Positions 1 to 10,490 of a stretch of 64,000 bases of DNA are shown piece after piece (the stretch's first letter is position 1; every line of letters begins with the position of its first letter). The stretch is from assembly GCA_963678705.1 (NCBI GenBank), contig OY783204.1:15014759-15078758 (forward strand). The letters are read 5' to 3'. A program made the position numbers and the translations under genes. The notes beneath the pieces are model-generated. The model ran no database searches, was not told the origin of the DNA, and saw nothing but the letters and a program-made list of their open reading frames with translations. This DNA is from Panorpa germanica (lineage: Eukaryota; Arthropoda; Insecta; Mecoptera; Panorpidae).

Positions 1-551
1 GTTAATATATCCTATAATGAAGGGAGTTTTTAAAAAATATTTCAATATTTGAATTGCATAAGTTCAAACAGTCAACTTTTTCGATATGTAGTACTGCTTT
101 ATAGAAATTAGGACATTCACAAGCTCATTTGTAAAGAATAGAAGGTAGGAAGAAATTGTTGTGTCAGACGTAACATAAAATTAGTTCTAGTACAGTGTCA
201 GATGGTAGATTTTATCGATAGTGTTTTCTGTTTATAAAATGAATTCACTATAACCTGCTATAATATTCGAGATAAGCCCTTTTTAGAAAAGCTCACTTTT
301 AATGTCGTTATTAAATATTTAGTTTATACAGAGGCCTAGAAGAGTGGTAGAACACTACTTTCAGAACCAAAGCCTAATAGGACATCAGTTGTAGTATCAA
401 TGCTTTTTCATGTAATGTGGATTTTACTATTTGATGATTAGAGCAACCGCTCACTCGATCTACCATTGAGCGGACACAGATGACAATGACGAAAAGAAGA
501 GATTCTCAAATCCCAGTGGTGTTTATGACAACTAATGTGCTATTTACTTAC
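1..551. other. AT-rich stretch, probably intron of the FSIP2-like gene
   Basis: No coding exon or recognised repeat could be supported. The minus-strand gene whose exons lie at 552-2156 must continue through here, because its last visible exon ends in a splice donor at 551-546. A tRNA-like A-box string (tagaagagtggtagaac, about 337-353) is present without a convincing B box. Confidence 0.5.
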
Positions 552-703
552 ATTTTCTTTGCGAATTTCTTTTCCTCCTCTGCTCTCTCTTTAGCATGTA
601 AGGCAACCTTAAGAGCAGCCTCATTCTTAACAGAAAACAATTTATCTCGTTCTTCCATTTCATCTGCTCGAATTAAAGCAATGCGAACTCGTTGTGCTGC
701 TGA
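552..703 (-). CDS. FSIP2-like gene, third visible coding exon (partial gene)
   Basis: Minus-strand exon bounded by an acceptor (attatag) just above 703 and a GTAAGT donor at 551-546. It encodes about 50 residues, beginning SAAQRVRIALIRADEMEERD, followed by a charged Glu/Lys-rich helix (KERAEEEKKFAKKM) expected to form a coiled coil. The preceding exon ends in phase 0, and the joined frame stays open across the junction. Vertebrate FSIP2 also follows its conserved N-terminal block with a long charged helical region. The exon ends with two bases of a split codon, so the gene must continue below 551 and probably beyond the window. Confidence is high for an exon and moderate for the family name. 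Confidence 0.7.
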
Positions 704-775
704 CTATAATATTCTCTATTATACATTTATTACAACAATAAAATAAAATGCATTATAATTTATTATCTCTCTCAC

Positions 776-1039
776 TATCTTAGCAATTTCTGCATCAACT
801 TCTGCCATGTGAAGTCTTCTTAAATACCTCCTGAATTCATTAAATTCTTTTAATGTACAATAAGCACCTAGAGATGGCGATATGAATCCTCCCTCTTGCA
901 TTTGAGATACCGTAGGCTCCCGTATGAAGAAATCTCGAAGGTTGGGATCATGAAGAATGTTATATTGAGTGTAGTTAACATCGTAACAATACGGATCGTA
1001 CAGAACGAAGTCAGCCCCAGTATCACCATGTTGCCACAA
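776..1039 (-). CDS. FSIP2-like gene, second coding exon
   Basis: This minus-strand exon of 88 codons starts after a pyrimidine/TTACAG acceptor at 1040-1050 and ends at a GTGAGA donor (775-770), phase 0 at both ends. It encodes LWQHGDTGADFVLYDPYC, then a block with the pattern LHDPxLRDFF..GGFIS..xxCTLKEFNEFRRYLRRL. As recalled, vertebrate fibrous sheath-interacting protein 2 has the same order near its N-terminus: DPYC, then LHDPHL, a GGYI motif, and CTLREL-N-YRQYLTSL. FSIP2 binds AKAP4 in the fibrous sheath of the mammalian sperm flagellum; the insect role is unknown but a male germ-line function is a fair guess. An overlapping minus-strand frame (868-1113) is a shadow. Confidence 0.8.
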
Positions 1040-1543
1040 CTGTAAGTATTGAAATACATATTGATATTTGTAGAATTAAGCAGTGGTACTTTCGCTATTA
1101 TAATGTCTTGCATAAGGTATTACTCAAATATATAAATTGTACATAAATTTGAAAAAATATTCTGAAATAATATCGGAATATTCTGAACATTTTCTTGATT
1201 ATCACTTCTCGTATTTCAACGCTCCTATATTTTTACAAAATTTACCTTATTAACTTGATATAAGGCTCATACATTTTTTCATTTATCGTCTCGATATATT
1301 AGATGATCATATACACCGATCGACCAATTGATTAGTGAAACATCTCCAAATATCGACTTTTGCGATAACGAAAACAATATTCTATTTTCAAGCATTCCAG
1401 TGGTATTATCAAAAAGTTAATCAGTATCATAAATTTGTTCCTTTGCTTTATGAGCTATGAGTATTAAATCAGATAGTAGGCACAATTGTACACATCGAAG
1501 ATGTCTCACTGTGGTGTGTAAAATTCATATATATATATATATA

Positions 1544-1583
<40 letters not shown>

Positions 1584-1943
1584 CTTTTAATATATTTTAC
1601 TGTAGGTATTGTATATGTAAATTCATATAAATTTCCTGTTTAAGTTTGACAGATTATAATAAACTGGTTTCTAATAAGAGAAGTTGTTTAAAGAAAAAGT
1701 TTTTGTATTGTAAATTCTGCCTTATTATATAGAGTAAGAAGAAAATATCTGCCAGCGGTGTCGCATAAATATATGTCATTAGTCAGCGATGCAATTTTCT
1801 CATCGCTGAAAATGATATGCAGAATCAGTACCTAAATATTGTAATAGCAATATTGTAATCAAATATGATACTGCCTCGTCTATTAATATACAATCAAGTT
1901 CATAGGATATTAATCCTCTCATTCAAACCAAAGAAAAACATAC
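1040..1943 (-). other. Intron of the FSIP2-like gene
   Basis: A 904-bp intron between the donor at 1943 and the acceptor at 1040. It is AT-rich and holds an interrupted (AT)n microsatellite at about 1527-1580. No other gene was seen in it. Confidence 0.6.
1527..1580. repeat. (AT)n microsatellite
   Basis: Two runs of alternating AT separated by ttc lie within the intron of the FSIP2-like gene. The flanks caTATAT..ATATAtg make it weakly palindromic. Confidence 0.95.
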
Positions 1944-2156
1944 TTCTTTTCCAACTTTATTTCTGCAAAATTCCACAGTTCCTTTCGGCCAGTCACAAAC
2001 CGGTAGCTTTTGTGCTAGTGGCAAAACGTCCCACCTTGGAAGACCATTTTTGGGCACTGCGTTTTCAGGATACGGAATAGTACTAATGACTTCGTCCATT
2101 AGTGTCCTGTTTCTTATGACGAGCCGGTTGACTCTTTGTTCTTTGCTTAGTTTCAT
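1944..2156 (-). CDS. FSIP2-like gene, first coding exon with start codon
   Basis: Minus-strand exon of 71 codons. It opens at ATG (2156-2154), has an in-frame stop just upstream near 2190, and ends ..NKVGKE at a GTATGT donor (1943-1938), phase 0. The segment LPRWDVLPLAQKLPVCDWPKG parallels the LPLGVKLPVIPG stretch recalled for vertebrate FSIP2 shortly before its DPYC block, which here lies in the next exon. The joined reading therefore keeps the family order. Start choice: first ATG after an in-frame stop; an upstream non-coding exon cannot be excluded. The gene reads leftward, head-to-head with the plus-strand exon at 4967. Confidence 0.75.
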
Positions 2157-2454
2157 GTTTGCGTCTTTGTAGTGGTTTAATGTACTATTAGAACTTTAAA
2201 ATTTGGAAATTTATTAGTTGGAATAATGTATTGAAGTATTTTGTTGGGAATAATGTTTTTGTTTTTTTTTTTTTATTTTTCAACTAGGTTCTATTGTTTC
2301 ATATATTATTTACTGAAGTTTATGATCAGGTGGTCTTCTAATAACATCTATGTGTTATGAGTGTAGCATTATTCCAGGCGCTTATATTCATTTTCATCCA
2401 TATTATAATGTATTTCGTACCAAAATTGAATTTTATTTCGTCGGGAGAATGTTA
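2157..2454. other. Spacer upstream of the FSIP2-like start
   Basis: Presumed 5' UTR and proximal promoter of the minus-strand gene. It is AT-rich with a poly-T run at about 2265-2280. No TATA box or other element can be assigned with confidence. Confidence 0.3.
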
Positions 2455-3260
2455 AACGTAACAATAGAGCAATGAATTGTGAAATTCATATGAAACTTGG
2501 AAAAACAGCTACTAAAACTTGTGGTTTAAGCGCTTTGAAGATGGTTGAGAAAATTTTAAAGATGATTCACGCCCGGGTGTGAATGATCGAAAAATGTTTA
2601 GTCGTTATTATTCGTGATAAAGAATCCATACAGCAAATTTTACATAACAATTGCAACGTGCAAAAAGTCGGCCAAAATTGCCAAAATGTGCCTACAATTC
2701 TCACGTTTCGACAACAAGAAACTCGCAAATATGTTTGTACTTACCCAAAATGACCCAAACTTATTGGAAAATATAGTAACATACAACGAATCGTGGTTTT
2801 TACTTATGATTCTGAAACGAAGCGCCAATCCATGCTCTGGAAATGCCCACCTTCACCGAGAGGCAAAAAAATCTCGAATGGTAAATCGCAATGATAAAAG
2901 CAATGATGATTGTCATTTCGATATTCATGGAATTGTGTATTTTTACTGGGTTCAAACTAATAATCAACATTTCTACCTTCACGTTCTTGTTGAACTCTGG
3001 GAAAGAATAAGGAAAAACGGCCCGAATTGTGGAAGGACAAGTCATTGGTTCTCTACCAAGGCAATGTGCCGGCTCATTTCGCATTGTTTGTCAAGAAGTA
3101 TATAGCCAAGTACTGCATTCCAATGTTAGACCATCCACCTTACTCGCCGGATCTGTGCCATGTGACTTCTACCTGTTTGCTAACGTGAAATTTGCATTAA
3201 AAGTAACAAGAATTGAGCGCACGCGTCCTGAAGGAGCTGACAGAAGAAGGCTTCCCTTTC
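2455..3260 (+). pseudogene. Mariner transposase fossil
   Basis: Broken plus-strand mariner (DD34D) transposase spread over at least three frames. In order: a weak N-terminal helix-turn-helix remnant (FKDDSRPG-like, about 2470-2590); DPNLLENIVTYNESW (about 2750), equivalent to the family DP.LL..VITGDESW motif but with the first catalytic Asp changed to Asn; and NVPAHFALFVKKYI followed by HPPYSPDL (about 3063-3160), which contains the third catalytic region. After another frameshift comes CDFYLF. Second- and third-motif Asp positions are disturbed by substitutions and indels. No flanking inverted repeats were identified. It sits between the two divergent genes and cannot encode active protein. 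Confidence 0.8.
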
Positions 3261-4040
3261 TTCATTTGCTCTATCCAAACAACAGTTTCACTCTTTCTAC
3301 TTTCTACTTCCCCGAACATTTACTCATAATGTGCTTCAGATTTCCCCCCCTTCATTCCTCAGCCATAACTTTCGCTTATACAATTATTAAATACTAATTT
3401 ATTAAATAATATTACTTCAGTTTCCGAGTCTGCGTTATTAATTTAAAAAATATCTCAATTATTTTGCATTTTGTATAACAAAATTATTTAATTCTATTTT
3501 AAATAATAAGCCATAAATATTTATTAGAATACAATATTTATAAATCTGTTAATAGATTGTTTTAATTTGAATTTGAATATAGTTATTCTATTTTATTTCT
3601 CTGCTTGGTTTATCAATACGACGTATTGAGAACAGCCTTCACTGCAGTTTTCAATCCATGTGCGTAGTTAAAACAAGGGGTAAATTTAAAAATCATTTCC
3701 ATTATTAAATTACTTCGAAGACAAATACATATTGTCAATAATCATGGTATTCTTAATTTACAATCCTAAGTACCCCCTATATAAAGTTTGGATTTGCCGT
3801 GAATGGTCAAAAGTCAAGAGCAGACAGTTTATCACTAACTTTACAAAATCAATTAACGTTTTCACTGAAGTCTGTGTTTAAAGGGTCCCCTCATAATATA
3901 TTATGACAATTAAGAACTGGAATCCGGAAACGGAGAAGGAAATAAGAGCATTCACGACAAGAAGAATTGCAGAAGTCTGGCTAACGAACAAAGAATAATA
4001 AAACTCTCTTATAATGTGTAAATCCGCTTCTGATCTAAGG
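3261..4040. other. AT-rich intergenic spacer
   Basis: Lies between the mariner fossil and the putative promoter of the plus-strand gene. Only short, unrelated open frames were seen, and no supported feature. Confidence 0.4.
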
Positions 4041-4190
4041 TAACTGCATTTTTAAAATTATTTATATTACAATGTACATGTAACAAATTAAAATAATTAC
4101 TCAATTTTATGTAACTAAAGTAAGTGCATTTTTAAAATTATTTATATTACAATGCACAAGTAACAAATATAAATAATTACTCAATTTTAA
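4041..4190. repeat. 80-bp tandem duplication
   Basis: Two adjacent copies with a period of exactly 80 bp (4041-4120 and 4121-4190). They share taa(c/g)tgcatttttaaaatta and a tail aataattactcaatttta, with a few substitutions. AT-rich; no coding content. Confidence 0.9.
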
Positions 4191-4299
4191 TATTTATTTA
4201 ACAATAACATTTTTCATTATCTTTGTTTAAATAATTAAAACTAAAAAATATGGTGCACAATTATCCATCTGTAATTTCGACGCTCATGTGAACTGCATT

Positions 4300-4966
4300 C
4301 GTTTAAAGCCGTTCGCTTTCGTTCCAGACCGCCATGATGTTGTGACAGTACGGGCGGCGTGTGTATACAGAATTGACTTTGACATTCTAGTGTTTGTATA
4401 TACATATATGTATACAATGTGTGATTTATGTAAATATATATGACTTATCTAAGATCTACATGTGTCGTCGTTATATTTATATTGGAAAAGTGTTAAATTG
4501 TGAAAAACTTGCGTTTTAATTTGTATTTAGTGTCCTGTTTTTAAAACTATAAATAACTCTGTTGAATGTATTTTTACGAAGCGGTTTGATGTATGGTGCT
4601 GATACAATAAATAAATAGTAGTATTTGAGCCGATAATTACATGATTTGATAACATATATTTTGTGAAAGATAATAAGTTTATCGATTTTCATATACCGTG
4701 TGTACTAATGTAATCTCAAGCTAAAATAATATAGAAGTTTTGCTAGACTTGCCAGTCATAATCGTGGTCCTAGTAAACATTACAAAGACCGCGGATATCG
4801 GCAAACCGCGCGACGCTAGGCTTACAACACGGCTCCGGCCCCACCACTACGCAAATATATTTCTGTTTACAAAATTATAGCGGGATAGTTTTTAGTATTA
4901 AATTCGTTTTAACTCTGTGAATATATTATTAAGAGATAAATTGGTGTATGTAAAACTTTAGTGAAA
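4300..4966 (+). promoter_or_regulatory. Putative promoter and 5' UTR of the plus-strand gene
   Basis: GC and CpG content rise locally against the AT-rich background, with clusters such as acgggcggcgtgtg near 4350 and accgcggatatcggcaaaccgcgcgacg near 4787-4815. The clusters lead directly to the start codon at 4967. An in-frame stop (TAA, 4937-4939) precedes that ATG, so the preceding sequence is non-coding in this frame. Position, composition and direction suggest a promoter/5' UTR; no core element or start site can be pinned. Upstream activity could also serve the divergent FSIP2-like gene. Confidence 0.45.
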
Positions 4967-5078
4967 ATGTCTGAAAGATTTAAAGTGACTAAATCTGAGG
5001 ACCCTTCAACGAAGGGCCAGAATTATGACCGCGGTGAAGAGGAGTTAGTGCTCGGTAAATTATTACCAGAAGGGACCG
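4967..5078 (+). CDS. First coding exon of an unidentified gene, possibly K-Cl cotransporter (SLC12 KCC type)
   Basis: Open frame of 37 codons plus one base, running from ATG (4967, good context gaaaATGtc, in-frame stop at 4937) to a perfect GTAAGT donor at 5079. The peptide starts MSERFKVTKSED and ends LGKLLPEGT. It is acidic and hydrophilic, fitting a cytoplasmic N-terminal tail with no signal peptide. KCC-type SLC12 transporters often begin MSxRFxV, with a short variable first exon and the transmembrane core many kilobases downstream. That similarity is weak and from memory, so the identity is a guess. No second exon was recognised downstream; it may lie beyond 64 kb or be too short to see. 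Confidence 0.6.
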
Positions 5079-5610
5079 GTAAGTACAACTGATAACACAA
5101 TCAAGCATATTCATTCTGTGCTAGATTGCATTATATTATATTACATATAAAATAGTTTTTCGTTGAAATAGCGTAGAAATAATAAACACAGTTTAACAGT
5201 TGGCGCACGTGTTTGTTGTTAACCTACATATGTATAGTATAGTAACATTTTTCATTATGGCGTCAAACCCACAGACTATACTAAGTCAAACCTATAAACC
5301 TGATCATATGGATATGTAGTTTTACAGAGAACGAAATTGTGTCACCTGTTGTAAAACTAATTTTTATACAATTATAGAACCTAATATATTATAGAGTCTA
5401 AATAAAGTACAGACTATAAATGTAAATTAAATTTTTAATTATATTGTTTCAAAATATGGCTATTTTTATTCAATACTTGTTTTAGACAGATGTGACGCCA
5501 CACTTGCTATAAATTTGAGAATTTTTATTTATGCTCATGCGTCAGACATTACATGATAAATTATCTTTATGTTGTTACCTGATACCAATTGTTGAACATA
5601 CTATTTCTTT
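5079..5610 (+). other. Start of presumed first intron
   Basis: AT-rich sequence after the GTAAGT donor. Nothing further recognised before the SINE remnant at about 5615. Confidence 0.4.
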
Positions 5611-5614
5611 ATTA

Positions 5615-6015
5615 TGCGGTACAGTGATTTTATACTTGACGCCAGATTGTTGCGTCTTCGGGTTCGATTCGTGGACCAAATATAGATTTTATGAATTTGG
5701 TTGGTATAAGAAGTAATTTGATTATCTTCTCATAATCGTAACACTATGAGGAGATAACGACGAAAACAATATTAGAGTTATGTGCAGCTCAGTATCATTC
5801 GATAATTTTATTTGAATTATTATTTTGTTTGGTTACATTTATGAGTTATTTGAGTGTTGAATCAGATACAGGGTACTAATTTACATATATCTGGATATTC
5901 AACACAATTTTCAATTGTTCGTGTATGTCTCACTAATGAATTGAATGATCGATAATGAGGTCATGACACCATAACTATTACCTACATTAGAAATACGCCG
6001 TATTAAATAAAATTA
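5615..6015 (+). repeat. Degenerate tRNA-derived SINE, interrupted
   Basis: The head (about 5615-5755) has cttgacgccagattgttgcg, then the B-box-like ttcgggttcgattc and the downstream ttatgaatttggttgg. The tail (about 5945-6015) has gaggtcatgacaccataact and ends near gtattaaataaaa. Both halves align with the good copies at 29499 and 56043. About 190 bp of unrelated or strongly diverged sequence separates them. Confidence 0.65.
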
Positions 6016-6456
6016 ACCGAAACACCATTTATTTTTTTATGAAATTATAAATTTTGTTTTACTTATCTAATAAAAATAAATAATGTATATTACGTTTATG
6101 TACGTAATGTTAAAATTAAAGTTTACGAGTATTTTGTTCCGTGTACAAATTTCATATGTAATTTCAGAAACTTTACTTCGGTATTTATTCTCATAATCTT
6201 CGGTATTTCACATTCCATTTTATCTTAATAGTCTTAAAATAGTATTAGTATTAAATTAGTCAAAGTTTCCCTTATGTCCATTGCATTTTGTCACAGATTT
6301 TATTCTACGAGCCTTTTTACTGTTTGTCTATGACTATTGTGAAGGTGTGTCCTTTAGTTAAGTAATGTAATTCAAACAAATAAGTAACATATCTTGTAGA
6401 GCAGTTTTTGGCGCATGTGCATAGGAACAGTATCATTACAATATCAGGCCTTATCC

Positions 6457-6516
6457 GAAATAAACACGATTCAATATAAAGCCAGTGAAATAAACACGAT
6501 TCAATATAAAGCCAGT
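6457..6516. repeat. 30-bp perfect tandem duplication
   Basis: The unit starting gaaataaacacgattcaata occurs twice without a mismatch (6457-6486 and 6487-6516), indicating a recent duplication. Confidence 0.95.
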
Positions 6517-9150
6517 TCTAAATTGCAAGTAACTACATCTCTAATTAAATTTTTATATAAAAAATAAATAAAATAACATCTTTAATTTGAAGAAGATCAA
6601 ATGCTAAGAACTTGCATGTATTTATATTAATCGCATATGTCTGTATTTTATCGAAGAATATTTTAAATAGGGTCACAAAAATATTACGTCATTTATATTT
6701 AAATCTTACCAGGATTAGCACTGCAAGGGTTTCTATTGAAATACCTCACAAACTGACTTATTTAAGAAGAAGAATCCAATAAAACTTTTGTGGCATCGCT
6801 AAATACAACCAACAATGACTCATCTAACATTAAGGTATTATCACATAATGGATTTCATTAATTTGTACATATCTTTAAATAGAGATAATATTATTGACAT
6901 AAAAATAGTGGGTAAAACCATGGATTTAATTTTTTTTTTAACTGTTAGCGGATTTAAATCAGTTTTTTTTCCAATGATTCATACAGATTTTGATGTTCTC
7001 TAATTACTAACATCGATGTATCTAAGATATGAGTTCACATTTCAATATTAAAATAGTAATAAAATATCTAACTGGAAGTGAATTCAACTCCACATCTTCT
7101 ATTTAGTATATAAAGAAGACATGAAGTATTTAGAGACATGAAATCATTGCCTAGGTTATTAGAACAGAGGAGGTGTTTTCCTAACCTAATTTTTTGAGAC
7201 CACAACAGTACGGCAATGCTACCGCTTAACTGCACTACCAACATAAATCTTCCGTTTTACCCACCTTTTTAATCTGCGATACATATGAGTGATAAAATAT
7301 AATGGATAATAATAAATTTGAAATTCAAAACGAAGGAGACTTGTTACTTAAATAGAAAAGGTTAGAAATAAATGTAAGAAGAATTTGATTAATATTATTT
7401 TTCAATTCATAATTTTTTAAGTAAAGAGCAGTGCCGGCCCGGGAGTAATTTCTAGTCGATGCTAGGTAATGATTTGGCATCCTTATTCTACCTCAGAAAA
7501 GTTTATCGTGAAATTAAATTGCTTGCTTCTCGGACCAGCCTTTGATGAATGTGTAAGAAAACCAATAGTCAAGCTCTTTGCGCACTTTGGGCTCGGGGGT
7601 TTTTCCTCATCTTCCACCTCTCTTATCTGTCTGGAATGTCAGAAAAAAGTGTTAGTTTCTTCGAAATGTGCAAATATATAATTTAGCATAAAATATACAC
7701 ATTACAATTTTGTTAGCTACTTTGATGAAATGTTTAATTACATTTTCGTACACCTACCGCTCGATTGCAGAATTTACGCGTTGAAATTGGGTTGTGAACT
7801 AGTTTTTTATGATTGGATTTTTTAAATTTGTATTGAAATATGTTTTCAAATGTGATCTATTGGAGTTTTTATTTCTTCAAGGACTAAGCTGCACAATGGA
7901 AAAATTCTGCGCAGTTTTAATTCTTTATACTAAAACTTACCTAACACGCATCGCGGAAAATCGTCTCGCCGTTCATCGCCGTGTTTTATTTTGTAACAAT
8001 CTAGAAACTTTTTCCGCTACTCGACATAAGCGTAAATATTAAAAAGTTGACGCAGATATAGGTACTTAGAACTTGATGTCTGTTTAACAGTTTATTTTAC
8101 TATGTTACTTTTGACGTCATTACATTACATTAAAACATGTAGTTAATGAGAATTGTTTACTACCTTTATAATATCAATCAGTTGTAAGTAGTATCTTAGT
8201 ATGCTATCTCTTTTACACTTTGTTGTGTGACAATAATAGCAATAAATTAGAAGGAAGAGGGTAGGAAACGGACATGACTTTTTATAAATTTCGATCTTTA
8301 AAGTTAATAAAAATATAAAGATAAAAATAAATATTTAAATTGTTAAAATCTTCTATAGTCTTATTATTAGACTTATTAATAAATAATTTAGGCATTTAAA
8401 GTCCTGATATTCAACGTTATCAGTGTAGAGTGCAATTTTATAAAAAAAATAAGACAAAATTTCCAAATGCAATTGTTTTCGCTCCGGGTAGTTTGTAAAT
8501 TGCTACCAAGTTGACAATTTGTTAGTCTATGACTAACAATTGGGTATATTTGAAATTCCAGTAACTCGAAAAATAAATGTAAACTATAGATGTTAGCATT
8601 CCTTTTACATTGTTAGTCGAATATCAAATACGTACACGAATACGAATAATTCACTCATACGACTATCTATTGACTTATATCACAGCCAGCTGACTGCTGC
8701 TAGCTACAGTTCACAAGTTATCAGGATGTCTGTAATAAAATATTTTAATTGTCTATGCATGCTTCTTTATGCATCTCGCTGTTTAAAATGCACCGGGAAT
8801 TGTTTATGGTAACAATTACTTGTTTTATTTTCCAATTGCTATACACGAGTGTTAGAATGTCATAATAAATATTTAGAATAGTGCTTCCTTTAAGTTCCTT
8901 TTAGTAAATAAGAAATAAAACATACAAGTATTTATATACCACTATTATAATTATGTTATTTAACACGTAGGATTATAGAACTGCTATATGCATACCCTGT
9001 ATCTATTTTTCATATGCTATTTAATTCTTATGAAACATACATTTCTATTTCTTCTAATTAATAATTTTAATCTCAATAACAAAAAACCAATAAATATTGT
9101 TACTATCCATTTTTTTTAAAAAATTATCAAAAAAAAAAAAATACAAAATT
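6517..9150. other. AT-rich, mostly unassigned
   Basis: No supported exon or RNA gene. One possible hAT terminus occurs near 7432 (gcagtgccggcccggg), but no matching partner end was found. Short open frames here lack codon bias or recognisable similarity. Confidence 0.35.
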
Positions 9151-9660
9151 CACAAAGTGGTGAAGTGGAGGGGTAAAAAAGAGGCGTGTTCTTATTGACA
9201 CAATTGCAACCTTTGTAGTCATGTAAAACAAAAAAACGAGAAGATTTTCAATTAGTAAGGATGTCGTTATAGCCTCAGAGAAGAAAAAGAAAATATCTCG
9301 CAAAGTGGCAACTGTTTGAAAAAAACATCGTTTTTTTATTTTCGGATTATTTAAAAAATAGTAAAAGTCTAAATTTTGACTTAATTCTAGTAGGTGCTAT
9401 ATAGGATAAATAAAGAACGTCCATACCAAATATCAAGTAAATCGGTTTATTAGAACTTGAGACATCATGTAAACCGTGTTGAAAAACGTAGTTTCGAGAA
9501 AAGTGCTTTTTTCGTAAAAGTTTTGAGTAACGTAAAAAAATAGTACTAAAATACCTATAACTTCGTAAATAAACCGAATTTGGAAAAATCCTTCTAATGA
9601 CATATTCTTAAATGTTTATTCTTAACTTTCTAAATATGCTAAAAAATCGATTCTTTAAAA
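9150..9660. repeat. Possible dispersed repeat with gttgaaaaacg/tttcgagaaaag motifs
   Basis: A string of phrases (atatctcgcaaagtggc, gtttcgagaaaagtgctttt, ataacttcgtaaataaaccg) is typical of poorly classified insect dispersed repeats. Similar wording, but not a clear alignment, occurs at 43260-43700. No coding content. This is a tentative call. Confidence 0.3.
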
Positions 9661-10021
9661 TTCCTAGACTACAATACAGATACATTTTATTATTTACTAA
9701 TTAATGGTATAATTTATACGAAACTGCGTTCGACCTAATTAACAAAGTCTAATTAATTACTACTAGCACTCAAAAGTGACCTTGAATTCAATTTAAATTC
9801 ATTCAAAGCCACAGATTCCACCTAGACAAACTGTAAATCCGATCCTTCCATATTCCATAAATATAAAAATAATAATTTTTTTTAGATCAACGCGAAATCA
9901 TTTGTTTCTAGTCATAATTGCCTTTGAGCCTATTTGAGAGCCATTAGCCAACTGGCATAAACTAAATACATAAAAGAAATTTAATGATAAATAAATAGAT
10001 ACAATAACTAAATTAAATAAA

Positions 10022-10085
10022 TATGTTGAGACGACACTGTGAGCGATATCATTGAAGCTGACGCTAGACTGCTCTGTCCTCGGAA
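10022..10085 (+). repeat. 5' fragment of the tRNA-derived SINE
   Basis: gagacgacactgtgagcgat followed by ctgacgctagactgctctgtcctcgg matches the first ~60 bases of the SINE at 29499, with about 80 percent agreement by eye. The tail is absent. Confidence 0.6.
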
Positions 10086-10303
10086 TATAGTTGTTTTCTG
10101 CGTTTCGTTGTTATCTAATTAAATTGATTATGTACTTAAATGATCGTAAACTTATTAGGCATACATACCTTAACTTAGGAATACTTAAATATGTAATATA
10201 TGATTTAGAAAATTCAATGTGGACTGGATACCCTTCTATTCTGATCAGCTATTACTGGAGTGTATCTACATGTAACTCTTTACAGTATTTGAACAAATAT
10301 ATT

Positions 10304-10482
10304 CAGACCCGGATTTGAGGGAGGGCAGGCGGGGCTACTGCCCCGGGGCCTCCACAAGAGAGCTGCCCCCACAATAGAGATAAAAGCAATACATTTTTGA
10401 AAGACGACGGAATTTTTTTTTTCCTTTTATGCGGAAATAGTTAGGGGCCTTCGCTCCCTCCACATTTATAAATGCGGCCCTG
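10304..10482. mobile_element. Non-autonomous hAT-type MITE (179 bp)
   Basis: Starts CAGACCCGGATT and ends GCGGCCCTG, reading CAGGGCCGCATT from the other side: hAT-like terminal inverted repeats. It is flanked by a perfect 8-bp duplication, aatatatt (10296-10303 and 10483-10490), the hAT target-site length. GC-rich subterminal blocks (ggcggggctactgccccggg) contrast with the flanks. No transposase frame. Confidence 0.85.
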
Positions 10483-10490
10483 AATATATT

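Noticed and set aside
337..380. Possible tRNA or SINE head (A-box-like tagaagagtggtagaac)
   Set aside because: No B box at the right distance and no cloverleaf; too weak.
7432..7680. hAT-like end cagtgccggcccggg with a 70-codon frame beside it
   Set aside because: No second terminus or target duplication, and the frame has no hAT motif.
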